Notes under the pieces: model-generated
What the model saw: the letters and a program-made list of their open reading frames with translations, nothing else
Database searches by the model: none
Told to the model about the DNA's origin: nothing
Shown here: one piece after another, positions 1 to 6,630 of the stretch
Layout: each line of letters opens with the position of its first letter
How positions within the stretch are numbered: the stretch's first letter is position 1
Position numbers and translations under genes: made by a program
Assembly (NCBI GenBank): GCA_964651325.1
Contig: CAZYXP010000173.1
Coordinates: 1-8,340, forward strand
DNA from: JADFOB01 sp964651325
Lineage (GTDB): Bacteria > Planctomycetota > Phycisphaerae > UBA1845
Length of the DNA: 8,340 nt
Reading direction: 5' to 3'

Positions 1-2
1 AG

Positions 3-1229
3 CTTCCCGAAGACCTCCGCGACGAGGTCGGCCCGAGCAACATGATTCTTATCGGCCCCACCGGTGTCGGCAAGACCGAGATCGCCCGCCGGCTCGCCCA
101 TCTGGTCAACGCCCCGTTCATCAAGGTCGAGGCGACTAAGTACACCGAGGTCGGCTACCACGGCCGCGACGTGGAGAGCATGATCCGCGACTTGGTCGAG
201 CTGGCCGCCCACATGGTCCGCGAAGAGCAGACGGAGGTCGTTCGGCTCGAAGCGGAGCGGCTCACCGAGGAGCGGCTCATTGATGTGCTCATGCCGCCGA
301 CCGAGTTTGATCGCAGCGATACGTCGGCCGAGAGCGAAACGGCGCAGCGCCGGCAACGCAATCGCGAGAAGCTCCGGATACAACTGCGCAGCGGTGAATT
401 GGATGAGCGGACGGTCGAGCTATCCATTGAATCCAAGGTGGCGGCCGGGGGCATCGTGGCCACGATGGGCGTGGAGCAGGTCGATCCGGACATGCAGAAC
501 TTCCTCGAACGCATCATCCCCGCGCAAACGCAAACGCGATCGCTCCCCTTGAAGAACGCCCGCAAGATTGTTTTCGAGCAGGAATGCGAAAAGCTGATCG
601 ACCGGGAGAAAGTCAAAGAGACGGCCGTGCGCCGTACCGAGGCCAGCGGGATGGTATTTCTCGACGAGATCGACAAGCTTGCGGCCCCTTCGCAATCGCA
701 CGGGCCCGACATCTCGCGACAAGGCGTTCAGCGAGATTTGCTTCCCATCATCGAGGGTTGCACGGTGAGCACGCGCTACGGCCCCGTCAAGACGGATCAC
801 ATTCTGTTCATCGCGGCCGGGGCATTTCATTCCGCCAAGCCGAGTGATTTGATGCCCGAGTTGCAAGGCCGCCTGCCCAACCGCGTCGAGCTTGATGCCC
901 TCACACGCGATGATTTCGTGCGCATCCTCACCGAGCCGAAGAACGCGCTCACCAAGCAGCAAGTCGCGCTCATGGCCACCGAGGGCGTCTTAATTGAGTT
1001 TACTGAAGGCGCGATTGGGGCCTTGGCAGACACGGCCTATCAGGTCAATCAGTCCACGGAAAACATCGGCGCGCGGCGGCTGACCACGGTCATGGAAAAG
1101 CTCATGGACGAGATCAGCTACTCCGCCCCAGATCGCCACGGCGAGACGATCCCCATCGACGAAGCCTACGTCCAATCTCGCCTGTCGGAAATCAGTCAGG
1201 ACAACGATCTAAGCCGCTTCATTCTGTAG
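3..1229 (+). CDS. hslU: HslU (ClpY), ATPase/unfoldase subunit of the HslUV protease; 5' end outside the window
   Basis: HslU is the AAA+ ring that unfolds substrates and feeds them into the HslV peptidase in the cytoplasm. The frame is open from base 3 and reads LPEDLRDEVGPSN before the first ATG (42), matching the family just ahead of the Walker A motif. That ATG is therefore internal and about 35-40 N-terminal residues are missing. Counting from the codon at 42: Walker A GPTGVGKT at residues 5-12, pore loop GYHG at 38-41 (usual GYVG), an insertion (I) domain of roughly residues 60-190 that is poorly conserved, Walker B VFLDEID at 205-211, then the near-invariant KPSDLMPELQGRLP block with the arginine-finger region, sensor-2 GARRL, and the C-terminal tail DLSRFIL, which in the family docks into HslV. 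The gene ends TAG and is followed within 4 bases by a hairpin. hslV is expected just upstream, outside the window. Confidence 0.97.
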   Translation, partial: LPEDLRDEVGPSNMILIGPTGVGKTEIARRLAHLVNAPFIKVEATKYTEVGYHGRDVESMIRDLVELAAHMVREEQTEVVRLEAERLTEERLIDVLMPPTEFDRSDTSAESETAQRRQRNREKLRIQLRSGELDERTVELSIESKVAAGGIVATMGVEQVDPDMQNFLERIIPAQTQTRSLPLKNARKIVFEQECEKLIDREKVKETAVRRTEASGMVFLDEIDKLAAPSQSHGPDISRQGVQRDLLPIIEGCTVSTRYGPVKTDHILFIAAGAFHSAKPSDLMPELQGRLPNRVELDALTRDDFVRILTEPKNALTKQQVALMATEGVLIEFTEGAIGALADTAYQVNQSTENIGARRLTTVMEKLMDEISYSAPDRHGETIPIDEAYVQSRLSEISQDNDLSRFIL

Positions 1230-1232
1230 AAC

Positions 1233-1268
1233 CTGCGCGCCGCCCTGCAGATTCTGTAGGTCGCGCAG
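1233..1268 (+). terminator. Two-part hairpin directly after hslU, possible terminator without a T tract
   Basis: Outer arms CTGCGCG (1233-1239) and CGCGCAG (1262-1268) pair perfectly over 7 bp. Inside, CCTGCAG (1244-1250) and CTGTAGG (1254-1260) pair over 7 bp with one G-U, closed by a 3-base loop. The only unpaired internal bases are CCGC on one side and T on the other. It starts 4 bases after the hslU stop. No run of T follows, so it may stabilise the 3' end or act with a factor rather than as a standard intrinsic terminator. Confidence 0.5.
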
Positions 1269-1293
1269 TCACGGCGCGGATTGGGTAACGCAC

Positions 1294-1428
1294 GTGGCAC
1301 ACCCGCCCTCGGGTGTGATTCCGGCAAGCTATCTGTTGCCAAGTTATCTGATGTGTTGTGTGTTCTAGCCTGGCGCGGCTGGTCTATACGCGGCCGTGGG
1401 CCCTACCAGCCGTGGGCGGCTGGGCTAC
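1294..1428. repeat. Cluster of three REP-like hairpins between convergent genes
   Basis: Copy A: CACACCCG (1298-1305), loop CCCT, CGGGTGTG (1310-1317), a perfect 8-bp stem preceded by GTGG. Copy B: CCAGCCG (1406-1412), loop TGGG, CGGCTGG (1417-1423), a perfect 7-bp stem. Read on the minus strand, B has GTGTAG before the stem and loop CCCA, so A and B share the layout GTG..., stem, CCGCCC(T/A)CGG, stem, in opposite orientations. Copy C (1365-1382) is a decayed version of B, 14 of 18 bases identical and 41 bases upstream. Small G/C hairpins with a short 5' tag, paired in inverted orientation between convergent genes, are typical of REP/REPIN elements. Multi-copy status in this genome cannot be shown from one window. 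Confidence 0.5.
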
Positions 1429-1435
1429 ACATTTG

Positions 1436-1960
1436 TCAGCTTTCGCCGCCTACGTCCTGCCATACGGCGCGATAGAGAAGGTTTTCCTCTTCTGCTATGT
1501 GACGCTTAACAATCGCGACGATTTCGCGGACGCGAAGCAGAAGCAACTCCTCCTCGGCCTCTCCATATTGAAGAACCGACGCTGTGCATTGTAAGACGCG
1601 GTCGATCAGGCCCAAAATGGCGAAGCATTCGTTGGACAGGCGCGTCCAATCGCGGGCTTGCTCGGGCGGAAGCGCGTCGATACCGGCCTGGGATTTTTGA
1701 AGACAGCCCCCCGCGTGCAGCACGCGAACCTGGGCGTGAAGAGCGGACAGAACCGAACGCATGTGTTTGAGGCTTTCGGGATCCACGCCGGCGTCCAACC
1801 AGAGAGCGGCAAGCCGTTCGATCTCGGCAATCATGGGGCGAACGCTGGAACGCTTTGGGCCTTCATTGTGGGCAGCGCCGGCATTGGCGCGGCTGAATGT
1901 CGAAATAGGAGTCGCTGTGTTTCTGGATGATGTGGTGCTGGATGATGCAGTGCTTGGCAT
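1436..1960 (-). CDS. Small helical protein of unknown function (174 aa)
   Basis: I do not recognise this gene. The frame stays open further upstream, but I place the start at the ATG at 1960 because AAGGAG lies 7 bases before it, the best Shine-Dalgarno sequence in the window, and a good promoter sits upstream. The first 40 residues are Ser/Thr-rich (MPSTASSSTTSSRNTATPIS...) and probably disordered. Residues 43-170 are rich in Leu, Ala, Glu and Arg and read as several amphipathic helices. The C-terminal stretch KRHIAEEENLLYRAVW (H154, E158) resembles the last helix of hemerythrin-type four-helix bundles, and H66, H76 and H82 lie in an earlier helix, but the full set of metal ligands is not evident, so hemerythrin is only a weak idea. 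There is no signal peptide or membrane segment, so it is probably cytoplasmic. It converges on hslU and is probably monocistronic. Confidence 0.7.
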   Translation of the reverse strand: MPSTASSSTTSSRNTATPISTFSRANAGAAHNEGPKRSSVRPMIAEIERLAALWLDAGVDPESLKHMRSVLSALHAQVRVLHAGGCLQKSQAGIDALPPEQARDWTRLSNECFAILGLIDRVLQCTASVLQYGEAEEELLLLRVREIVAIVKRHIAEEENLLYRAVWQDVGGES

Positions 1961-2037
1961 TCGAACTCTCCTTGCAAACGAGGTGTAGGCGGCAGATCCA
2001 CACAGGGGGATGGATACCATCCTTGGCGTACCGATAG

Positions 2038-2066
2038 AGTATAACACATTTGGCATGAATCAGCAA
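2038..2066 (-). promoter_or_regulatory. Sigma70-type promoter for the small helical-protein gene
   Basis: On the minus strand, TTGCTG (-35, at 2061-2066) is followed after exactly 17 bases by TATACT (-10, at 2038-2043, 5 of 6 consensus). The predicted start of transcription is near 2031, giving a leader of about 70 bases before the ATG at 1960. The -10 has the same sequence as that of the tRNA-Thr/tuf promoter in this window. Confidence 0.6.
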
Positions 2067-2434
2067 ATCACAGGGCTGCCAGACGTCGGAAATGGGCCGC
2101 GACTCCGCGGGCACGCCGGCCCTGAGCGCTCGGTCCTAGCCCACCAAACAGCGGCGTGGGTACGTCCTCGAGCGGAACCCTGGTGCCCCGGGAAACGCCC
2201 CAAGCCAATATCTATTCTCGCTCGGGTGTCGGTTCGGCTGGCCGCGAGAACTGAGGTTTGCAGGTGGGGCTGGGATCGGCGATTCGCGACCGGGTCGGGT
2301 TCATCCTCGGGCTCAGAGTGGGCATGCAGATACGACGGCGATCGCTATGTCAGTACTGAAAACGCGGCAAACGCCATACTCGTCTCTGCATTCGGGCGGA
2401 AGGCTCGCAGTTATCGGTCTTGCATTTCCCGATG
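2067..2434. other. Intergenic region, no gene seen
   Basis: This lies between the 3' end of the coiled-coil membrane-protein gene and the promoter of the small helical-protein gene, both on the minus strand. A 173-residue plus-strand open frame (2010-2531) crosses it, but it is rich in Arg, Ser, Cys and Trp with no family resemblance, runs into the antisense of the neighbouring gene, and has no ribosome binding site, so I do not call it. The only structures are short inverted repeats such as CCGCG/CGCGG around 2098-2111, and a weak 5-bp ATCGG/CCGAT stem just after the upstream gene's stop. Confidence 0.5.
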
Positions 2435-4327
2435 CTATCGTGGAAAAACCCGTCGGCGCATCCACCACTGTCCGAGACTGACCGCGAGGAACGTCAGAAG
2501 CGCGGCGAGCCCGCCGACGGCCGCTCGCTGAACCTGCGCCAGCGCGGGGACGGTCGACGAACTGTAATGCCGGGGCAATCGCAAGGCCTCCGCCTTGGTC
2601 GCGCGATCGGCTCGAAATTGTTCCAATTGGGCGTTGGTTTCCGCGAGGTCTTTTCTTGTAAGGCCCAGTTGGGTTGTGGTCAGATCGTGTAGCAAGACAG
2701 CGCGAAGGACCGTCTGCGTTTCTGAATGGGCGAGATTGAGCGCGTCCTGCACTTGGATCAAGCTTGCTACTCTCTTGTCGACCGTTTCTCTGAGTTGGCG
2801 TGTGGATTCGTGGGCTTGGATCAGTTGCCGCGCGCGTTCGCGACGCAGAAATTTCGCGGTTTGGGCTTGAAGGGCTTCGTCGATGGCGGCGATGCGGGCC
2901 TGGCTCCTGCGAAACAGACCTCGCGCACTTTCCAACGCGCTGTCCAGGTGGAAGTTTCTAGCCGGCTCGAGCTCGCCTAGGGCGAATTCGAGCTCGTCGT
3001 GCTCCCATTGGAGACGCTGAAACGCCCGGGTAAGTTCCGATTCCAGGACGTGATACCGGGCGTGGTTGGCGGTGTCGTTTCCTAGGTTTTGCAAGATGCT
3101 GCGAATACGCCCCAGCTCCTTGGCAGATTTGAAGAGAAAATCATGAAGTCGATGCCGCAGGCGGGCGTGGGCGTCAATAAGGGCGCCGCTGAGCGGATCA
3201 ATCACAATCCGGCTGACGTCGGCAAATTCACCTAGGACATCTTGGCTAAAGGCAGTGTGCAACCTCAGGTAGACGTCGGCATGCTCACGTACAGAGGTTA
3301 CGGCGGATCGTGAATGTTCGTCGAAAACCCGCCCCGAGTCCGGCGCGGCTATGGCTTGGAGCCGCTGAGCCTGCAGGCCGCATGCTTCGAGCTTGGCTGC
3401 TGACTGCTTCTGCGCATTGAGCAGATGCAGCTTGACGGCCGCTAACTCGACATGCAACTCCGCGAGATCCTGTTGAAGCGCTTCATCGCGCTCAAACGCC
3501 GCGGCCCGTCGCTCGGTGCTCACGATGCCGCGGGCGGGCACGGCCCTTTGTCGAATGCGCGCTTCTGTCTCGGTGGCCTTATCGAGGTGGCCTCGCAATA
3601 CCTGGAAATCGGTTCGCAACGATTGCCACTTGTCGGCCAGCTCGTCGGAGTCTCGCTTTTCTTCCGATGCGGGAAGCATGGCTTCCGCCGCGGCGAGCTG
3701 ATCGGCCAAGTCGTTTTTACGCTGGGTCAGGCGGGCCGCCGTTTCAGAAAGGGATATTTCGACCGCCTCCGGCGTATTGGCGATCCCGTCACGTCGCGCG
3801 GTGAGGCGCTCTTCCAATCGCTCGGCGACCAGTTTCAGCCCACTCAAGCCGGTTTTCGCGCTGCGGGCGGCCACACTAATCCGAATCCGCCCTGGGTTCG
3901 GTCGGCTCACGTGCCAGGGCAGTTCAGCGCTCCGCTCGTCCGGCTCTGGGGTGGTTTGTTTCGACGCGCAACCGAAAACCGATGCTGCTGCGAGCACGAG
4001 ATCGGTCTTCATGGTGCCGTGCAAAGGGGTATTTGCTCGATCATCCCATACAAAGGTCGCCTGGCACAGATGGGTGACCGGGCAGGCCGCGATGGCAGCT
4101 AGGCCCGCGAGAACGGCTACGCCGAGTGCAAAGATCCACTGCAATCCAGGACGATGCAGTAGCAACGCAGGGGAAGTGTGCATGTACTTACCCGATGCGC
4201 TGGAAAGCTCGCCTAACGCGTCACTTGTGATCGGAGCAGCCATGCTGGCGGTGGGGCCGGCGCGACGGAGGCCTGATGGGGAGAGCGGCTTCAACCGGGA
4301 TGGGTCAACCTTGGGTGCCGTGGGCAT
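2435..4327 (-). CDS. Membrane-anchored coiled-coil protein, possible Wzz/GumC-like polysaccharide co-polymerase
   Basis: Up to 630 residues. A hydrophobic segment lies at residues 64-81 (WIFALGVAVLAGLAAIAA) and another at 602-622 (AAVGGLAALLTFLAVSLGQWW), followed by RRR. Between them is a long Ala/Leu/Glu/Arg/Gln-rich region with extended coiled-coil character, roughly residues 165-590. Positive charges outside both segments put both ends in the cytoplasm and the coiled coil outside it. That layout, the GRIRISVAARSAKTGLSGL stretch after the first segment and a Pro-containing stretch before the second match polysaccharide co-polymerases, which set chain length in Wzy-type export. This is inference from architecture. 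No kinase domain follows. Alternatively, IAAC at 79-82 fits a lipobox, giving a lipoprotein. Start uncertain: 4327 is the furthest upstream (an in-frame TGA lies 24 bases before), and ATGs at 4243 and 4183 also precede the first segment. None has a clear Shine-Dalgarno sequence. Confidence 0.65.
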   Translation of the reverse strand: MPTAPKVDPSRLKPLSPSGLRRAGPTASMAAPITSDALGELSSASGKYMHTSPALLLHRPGLQWIFALGVAVLAGLAAIAACPVTHLCQATFVWDDRANTPLHGTMKTDLVLAAASVFGCASKQTTPEPDERSAELPWHVSRPNPGRIRISVAARSAKTGLSGLKLVAERLEERLTARRDGIANTPEAVEISLSETAARLTQRKNDLADQLAAAEAMLPASEEKRDSDELADKWQSLRTDFQVLRGHLDKATETEARIRQRAVPARGIVSTERRAAAFERDEALQQDLAELHVELAAVKLHLLNAQKQSAAKLEACGLQAQRLQAIAAPDSGRVFDEHSRSAVTSVREHADVYLRLHTAFSQDVLGEFADVSRIVIDPLSGALIDAHARLRHRLHDFLFKSAKELGRIRSILQNLGNDTANHARYHVLESELTRAFQRLQWEHDELEFALGELEPARNFHLDSALESARGLFRRSQARIAAIDEALQAQTAKFLRRERARQLIQAHESTRQLRETVDKRVASLIQVQDALNLAHSETQTVLRAVLLHDLTTTQLGLTRKDLAETNAQLEQFRADRATKAEALRLPRHYSSSTVPALAQVQRAAVGGLAALLTFLAVSLGQWWMRRRVFPR

Positions 4328-4659
4328 TTGTAACTTTCGGATATCCTGTCAAAACCCAACCTCACGATATCCTGGGCGGGCAAATGCCGCAGGTCAAGAA
4401 GCCTTGTGATTTTTCTTGGGAAGAGCCGCGTTTGCCGACTCGCGGCCACATGGCCCCATGGGTTGGCAATGCCTCTGGATGGGCGTAGACGAGTCGCGCG
4501 TTTTTGAAGCTACTTGTGGCGTGTTTTCCGGTGCGTTTGCGAGAAGGCGGTGACTTTTTGAGGCGGCTAGTGCGCGTGGAGGCACCACGGACCTATGTGG
4601 GCACAGCCACGTCGCCGGACTCGTCGCGGAATCGGTAGTGGTTCGGAGCGTTTTTGGAA
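4328..4659. other. Divergent intergenic region, no gene seen
   Basis: This separates the minus-strand coiled-coil gene from the plus-strand tRNA-Thr/tuf promoter. The open frames (minus 4394-4669; plus frames ending near 4409 and 4488) lack ribosome binding sites and family-like sequence. Visible details: GATATCCTG occurs twice (4340-4348 and 4366-4374), 26 bases apart, just upstream of the minus-strand gene, which could be a regulator site. A perfect -35 hexamer TTGACA on the minus strand (4347-4352) has no matching -10. Short T runs are scattered through 4500-4656. Confidence 0.5.
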
Positions 4660-4687
4660 TTGACAACATTGTGCCGATGGCTATACT
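4660..4687 (+). promoter_or_regulatory. Strong sigma70-type promoter for tRNA-Thr and the tuf operon
   Basis: TTGACA (4660-4665, perfect -35), a 16-base spacer, and TATACT (4682-4687, 5 of 6 for the -10). Transcription should begin near 4693-4695, about 130 bases before the tRNA. A near-consensus promoter suits the very high output needed for a tRNA and EF-Tu. The GC-rich CCCGGC just after the -10 resembles the discriminator of stringently controlled stable-RNA promoters; that point is inference. Confidence 0.75.
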
Positions 4688-4822
4688 TGCCCGGCTCCGA
4701 GTACGGGTTCGCCGAGTGGTGTCGCGTAACTACAGGTGTACGCTGGACTTGAGTGCCACCGACGCCGATGGAATGGTTGTGGATCGGCGCATTGGGAGCC
4801 GGCGGCGGTAGGATCGAAGTTT

Positions 4823-4895
<73 letters not shown>

Positions 4896-5175
4896 TCTTT
4901 GCGAAGGCGAGGTTTCTCTGCACGGGCCGAGTTTTCTCCGGCTGGCCTGTTAGGCTGGAAGGCGCAGGTTCGAGGACGTGGGCTCGAGGACGACGGCTGG
5001 CATCCAGGATGCCGTCATCGGCTTGGAATGGGGCGCCGTAGTGATATATTGCGGGGTCTGCGTAACGGCGCGGGCCCGGATTTGGATACTGTTAAACAAT
5101 GGCTCACGCCTGAGCATTTTCTAACGAATCAGGCTCGACGAACAAGGCGTCGGGCGAGTGGAGGCATGGATCGCA
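4896..5175 (+). other. tuf leader: 280-base tRNA-to-tuf spacer with hairpins and a direct repeat
   Basis: There is no gene here. Structures in order: GCCGAG/CTC(C)GGC around a TTTT loop (4926-4942); a short GCCT/AGGC stem (4946-4955); the direct repeat TCGAGGACG at 4970-4978 and 4984-4992, 14 bases apart; a palindromic block at 4992-5016 that can fold as GACGGC/GCCGTC or as GGCAT/ATGCC but not both; an internal promoter at 5023-5050; and GCTCA/TGAGC (5102-5115) followed by ATTTTCT. The tuf Shine-Dalgarno sequence GGAGG is at 5160-5164. The spacer must be cut from the tRNA 3' end if both come from the upstream promoter. Confidence 0.5.
5023..5050 (+). promoter_or_regulatory. Candidate internal promoter for tuf, extended -10 type
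   Basis: TTGGAA (5023-5028, 4 of 6 for the -35), a 16-base spacer, and TATATT (5045-5050, 5 of 6 for the -10), with TG at 5042-5043 giving the extended -10 form TGaTATATT. It would start a transcript near 5057, downstream of the tRNA, and give a tuf leader of about 120 bases. It would let EF-Tu be made independently of tRNA-Thr. Confidence 0.5.
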
Positions 5176-6378
5176 ATGGCCAAAGAGTTATTTGAAAGAA
5201 CGAAACCGCACATCAATGTTGGAACGATTGGTCATGTGGACCATGGCAAGACAACGTTGACGGCAGCAATTACCGCGGTTCAAGGGGCGAAGGGTCTGGC
5301 TACGTTTAAGCCATACGATGAGGTGGCGAAGGCTTCGGAGTCTCAGGGTCGCCGCGATGCGACGAAGATTCTTACCATCGCCACGTCGCACGTGGAGTAC
5401 CAAACCGACACGAGGCATTATGCCCACATCGACTGCCCCGGTCATGCTGACTATGTCAAGAACATGATCACTGGCGCCGCTCAGATGGACGGCGCCATTC
5501 TGGTGGTTTCTGCCGCGGATGGCCCGATGCCTCAGACGCGGGAGCACATCCTGCTTGCCCGCCAAGTGAACGTGCCGTTCCTGGTCGTGTTTTTGAACAA
5601 GGTCGATCTCGTTGATGACCCCGAGCTTCTCGAGTTGGTCGAGATGGAGGTTCGGGAGTTGATGAACAAGTACGGCTTCCCCGGCGATGATATTTCGGTG
5701 ATTCATGGCTCGGCGCTGCCGGCCATGACCAATCCGGAAGATCCCGAGGCGAACAAGTGCATTGGCGAGTTGATGGACGCCCTGGACAAGGATATCCCTC
5801 AGCCCGAGCGCGAGGTTGATCTGCCCTTCCTGATGTCCGTGGAAGACGTCTTCAGCATCAAGGGTCGCGGCACTGTGGCGACTGGTCGAATCGATCGCGG
5901 CACGGTCAACGTGGGCGACGAAGTCGAGATTGTCGGCCTCGAGGATACGCAGAAGACGACGGTGACCGGCGTCGAGATGTTCCAGAAGACGCTGGATTCG
6001 GGGCAGGCCGGTGACAACGTGGGGTGCCTCCTGCGCGGTACCAAGAAGGATGAAATTGAGCGTGGGCAGGTGCTGGCGAAGCCGGGCACCATCACGCCGC
6101 ATACGAAGTTCGAGGGTCAAGTCTACGTGCTGACGCAAGAGGAAGGCGGCCGTCACACGCCGTTTTTCAACGGTTATCGTCCGCAGTTCTACTTCCGCAC
6201 GACGGATGTGACGGGGGCCCTGGAGCTTCAGGGTGCCGAAATGTGCGTTCCGGGCGACAACGTGGAAATGTGTGTGACGCTCGGCAAGCCGATCGCGATG
6301 GAGCAAGGTCTTCGTTTCGCGGTTCGCGAGGGTGGGCGGACGGTTGGTTCGGGCGTGGTGGCAAAAGTCATCGAGTAA
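5176..6378 (+). CDS. tuf: Elongation factor Tu (EF-Tu), 400 aa
   Basis: EF-Tu is the cytoplasmic GTPase that delivers aminoacyl-tRNA to the ribosomal A site. The start is the ATG giving MAKELFERTKPHINVGTIGH. A GTG 18 bases upstream overlaps the Shine-Dalgarno GGAGG (5160-5164, 11 bases from the ATG) and is not used. G domain: P-loop GHVDHGKTT (19-27), switch I with Mg-binding T67, DCPGH with catalytic H90 (86-90), NKVD (141-144), SAL (179-181). Domains 2 and 3 (about 215-305 and 306-400) are typical, including GRGTVATGR and the C-terminal GGRTVGSGVV. Oddity: switch I is five residues longer than in E. coli, and RGITI is replaced by KILTI. The protein is otherwise intact, so this is a lineage trait rather than decay. 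It begins the tuf-rpmG-tRNA-Trp-secE-nusG-rplK run. Confidence 0.98.
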   Translation: MAKELFERTKPHINVGTIGHVDHGKTTLTAAITAVQGAKGLATFKPYDEVAKASESQGRRDATKILTIATSHVEYQTDTRHYAHIDCPGHADYVKNMITGAAQMDGAILVVSAADGPMPQTREHILLARQVNVPFLVVFLNKVDLVDDPELLELVEMEVRELMNKYGFPGDDISVIHGSALPAMTNPEDPEANKCIGELMDALDKDIPQPEREVDLPFLMSVEDVFSIKGRGTVATGRIDRGTVNVGDEVEIVGLEDTQKTTVTGVEMFQKTLDSGQAGDNVGCLLRGTKKDEIERGQVLAKPGTITPHTKFEGQVYVLTQEEGGRHTPFFNGYRPQFYFRTTDVTGALELQGAEMCVPGDNVEMCVTLGKPIAMEQGLRFAVREGGRTVGSGVVAKVIE

Positions 6379-6417
6379 TTTTTGCCCGGCGCGCAACCCA
6401 AGGTGGTGTAACGAGCT

Positions 6418-6585
6418 ATGGCCAAAGCGTCAAAAAGAGAATACGTGTGGCTCCAGTGTAAGGAGACGGGTGACCTGAACTATCGCGTGAGCGTTAACGT
6501 TCAAGGCGGCGTGCCGAAGCTGGAGTTGAAGAAATATAGTAAGCGACTGCGTCGTCGCACCGTGCACAAGATCAAGCGGAAGTAA
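6418..6585 (+). CDS. rpmG: Ribosomal protein bL33, 55 aa, zinc-free form
   Basis: A small basic protein of the large ribosomal subunit near the E site. It starts MAKASKREYVWLQCKETGD and ends in a basic tail, HKIKRK; the length of 55 residues is usual. The start is an ATG with AGGTGG at 6401-6406, 11 bases upstream, and it lies 39 bases after tuf, so it should be co-transcribed. Zinc-binding L33 carries two CxxC pairs. Here only C14 remains: the next expected Cys is T17 (CKET), and KKYSKR has Ser at the place of a later one. It is therefore a C-minus paralogue retaining one cysteine. The tuf-rpmG adjacency supports the assignment. Confidence 0.93.
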   Translation: MAKASKREYVWLQCKETGDLNYRVSVNVQGGVPKLELKKYSKRLRRRTVHKIKRK

Positions 6586-6630
6586 CCAGCTGGAATCCCG
6601 CTGATTGGCTCGTGCGAACGGGCTGGCAAC

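Noticed and set aside
2010..2531. 173-residue plus-strand open frame
   Set aside because: It overlaps the divergent promoter and runs antisense into the neighbouring gene. It is rich in Arg, Ser, Cys and Trp with no start signal.
4324..4352. Promoter for the coiled-coil gene based on TTGACA at 4347-4352 (minus strand)
   Set aside because: No acceptable -10 hexamer lies 15-18 bases downstream, and the start codon itself falls there.
3452..4409. Overlapping plus-strand open frames (3452-4102 and 3777-4409)
   Set aside because: They are antisense to the coiled-coil gene, lack ribosome binding sites and show no recognisable domain. The minus-strand frame has coherent membrane and coiled-coil structure.
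4394..4669. 91-residue minus-strand frame in the divergent region
   Set aside because: Low-complexity Pro/Ser/Thr composition, no ribosome binding site, and it overlaps the -35 of the tRNA-Thr/tuf promoter.
4924..4990. Possible decayed second tRNA after tRNA-Thr
   Set aside because: GGTTCGAG near 4967-4974 resembles a T loop, but no acceptor stem or anticodon arm can be closed around it.
5158..5175. GTG start for tuf giving six extra residues
   Set aside because: The GTG overlaps the Shine-Dalgarno GGAGG, and EF-Tu proteins start at the MAKE equivalent.
5188..6396. 402-residue minus-strand open frame opposite tuf
   Set aside because: It is exactly antisense to EF-Tu, with a His/Arg/Leu-rich composition caused by codon bias on the other strand and no family-like motif.
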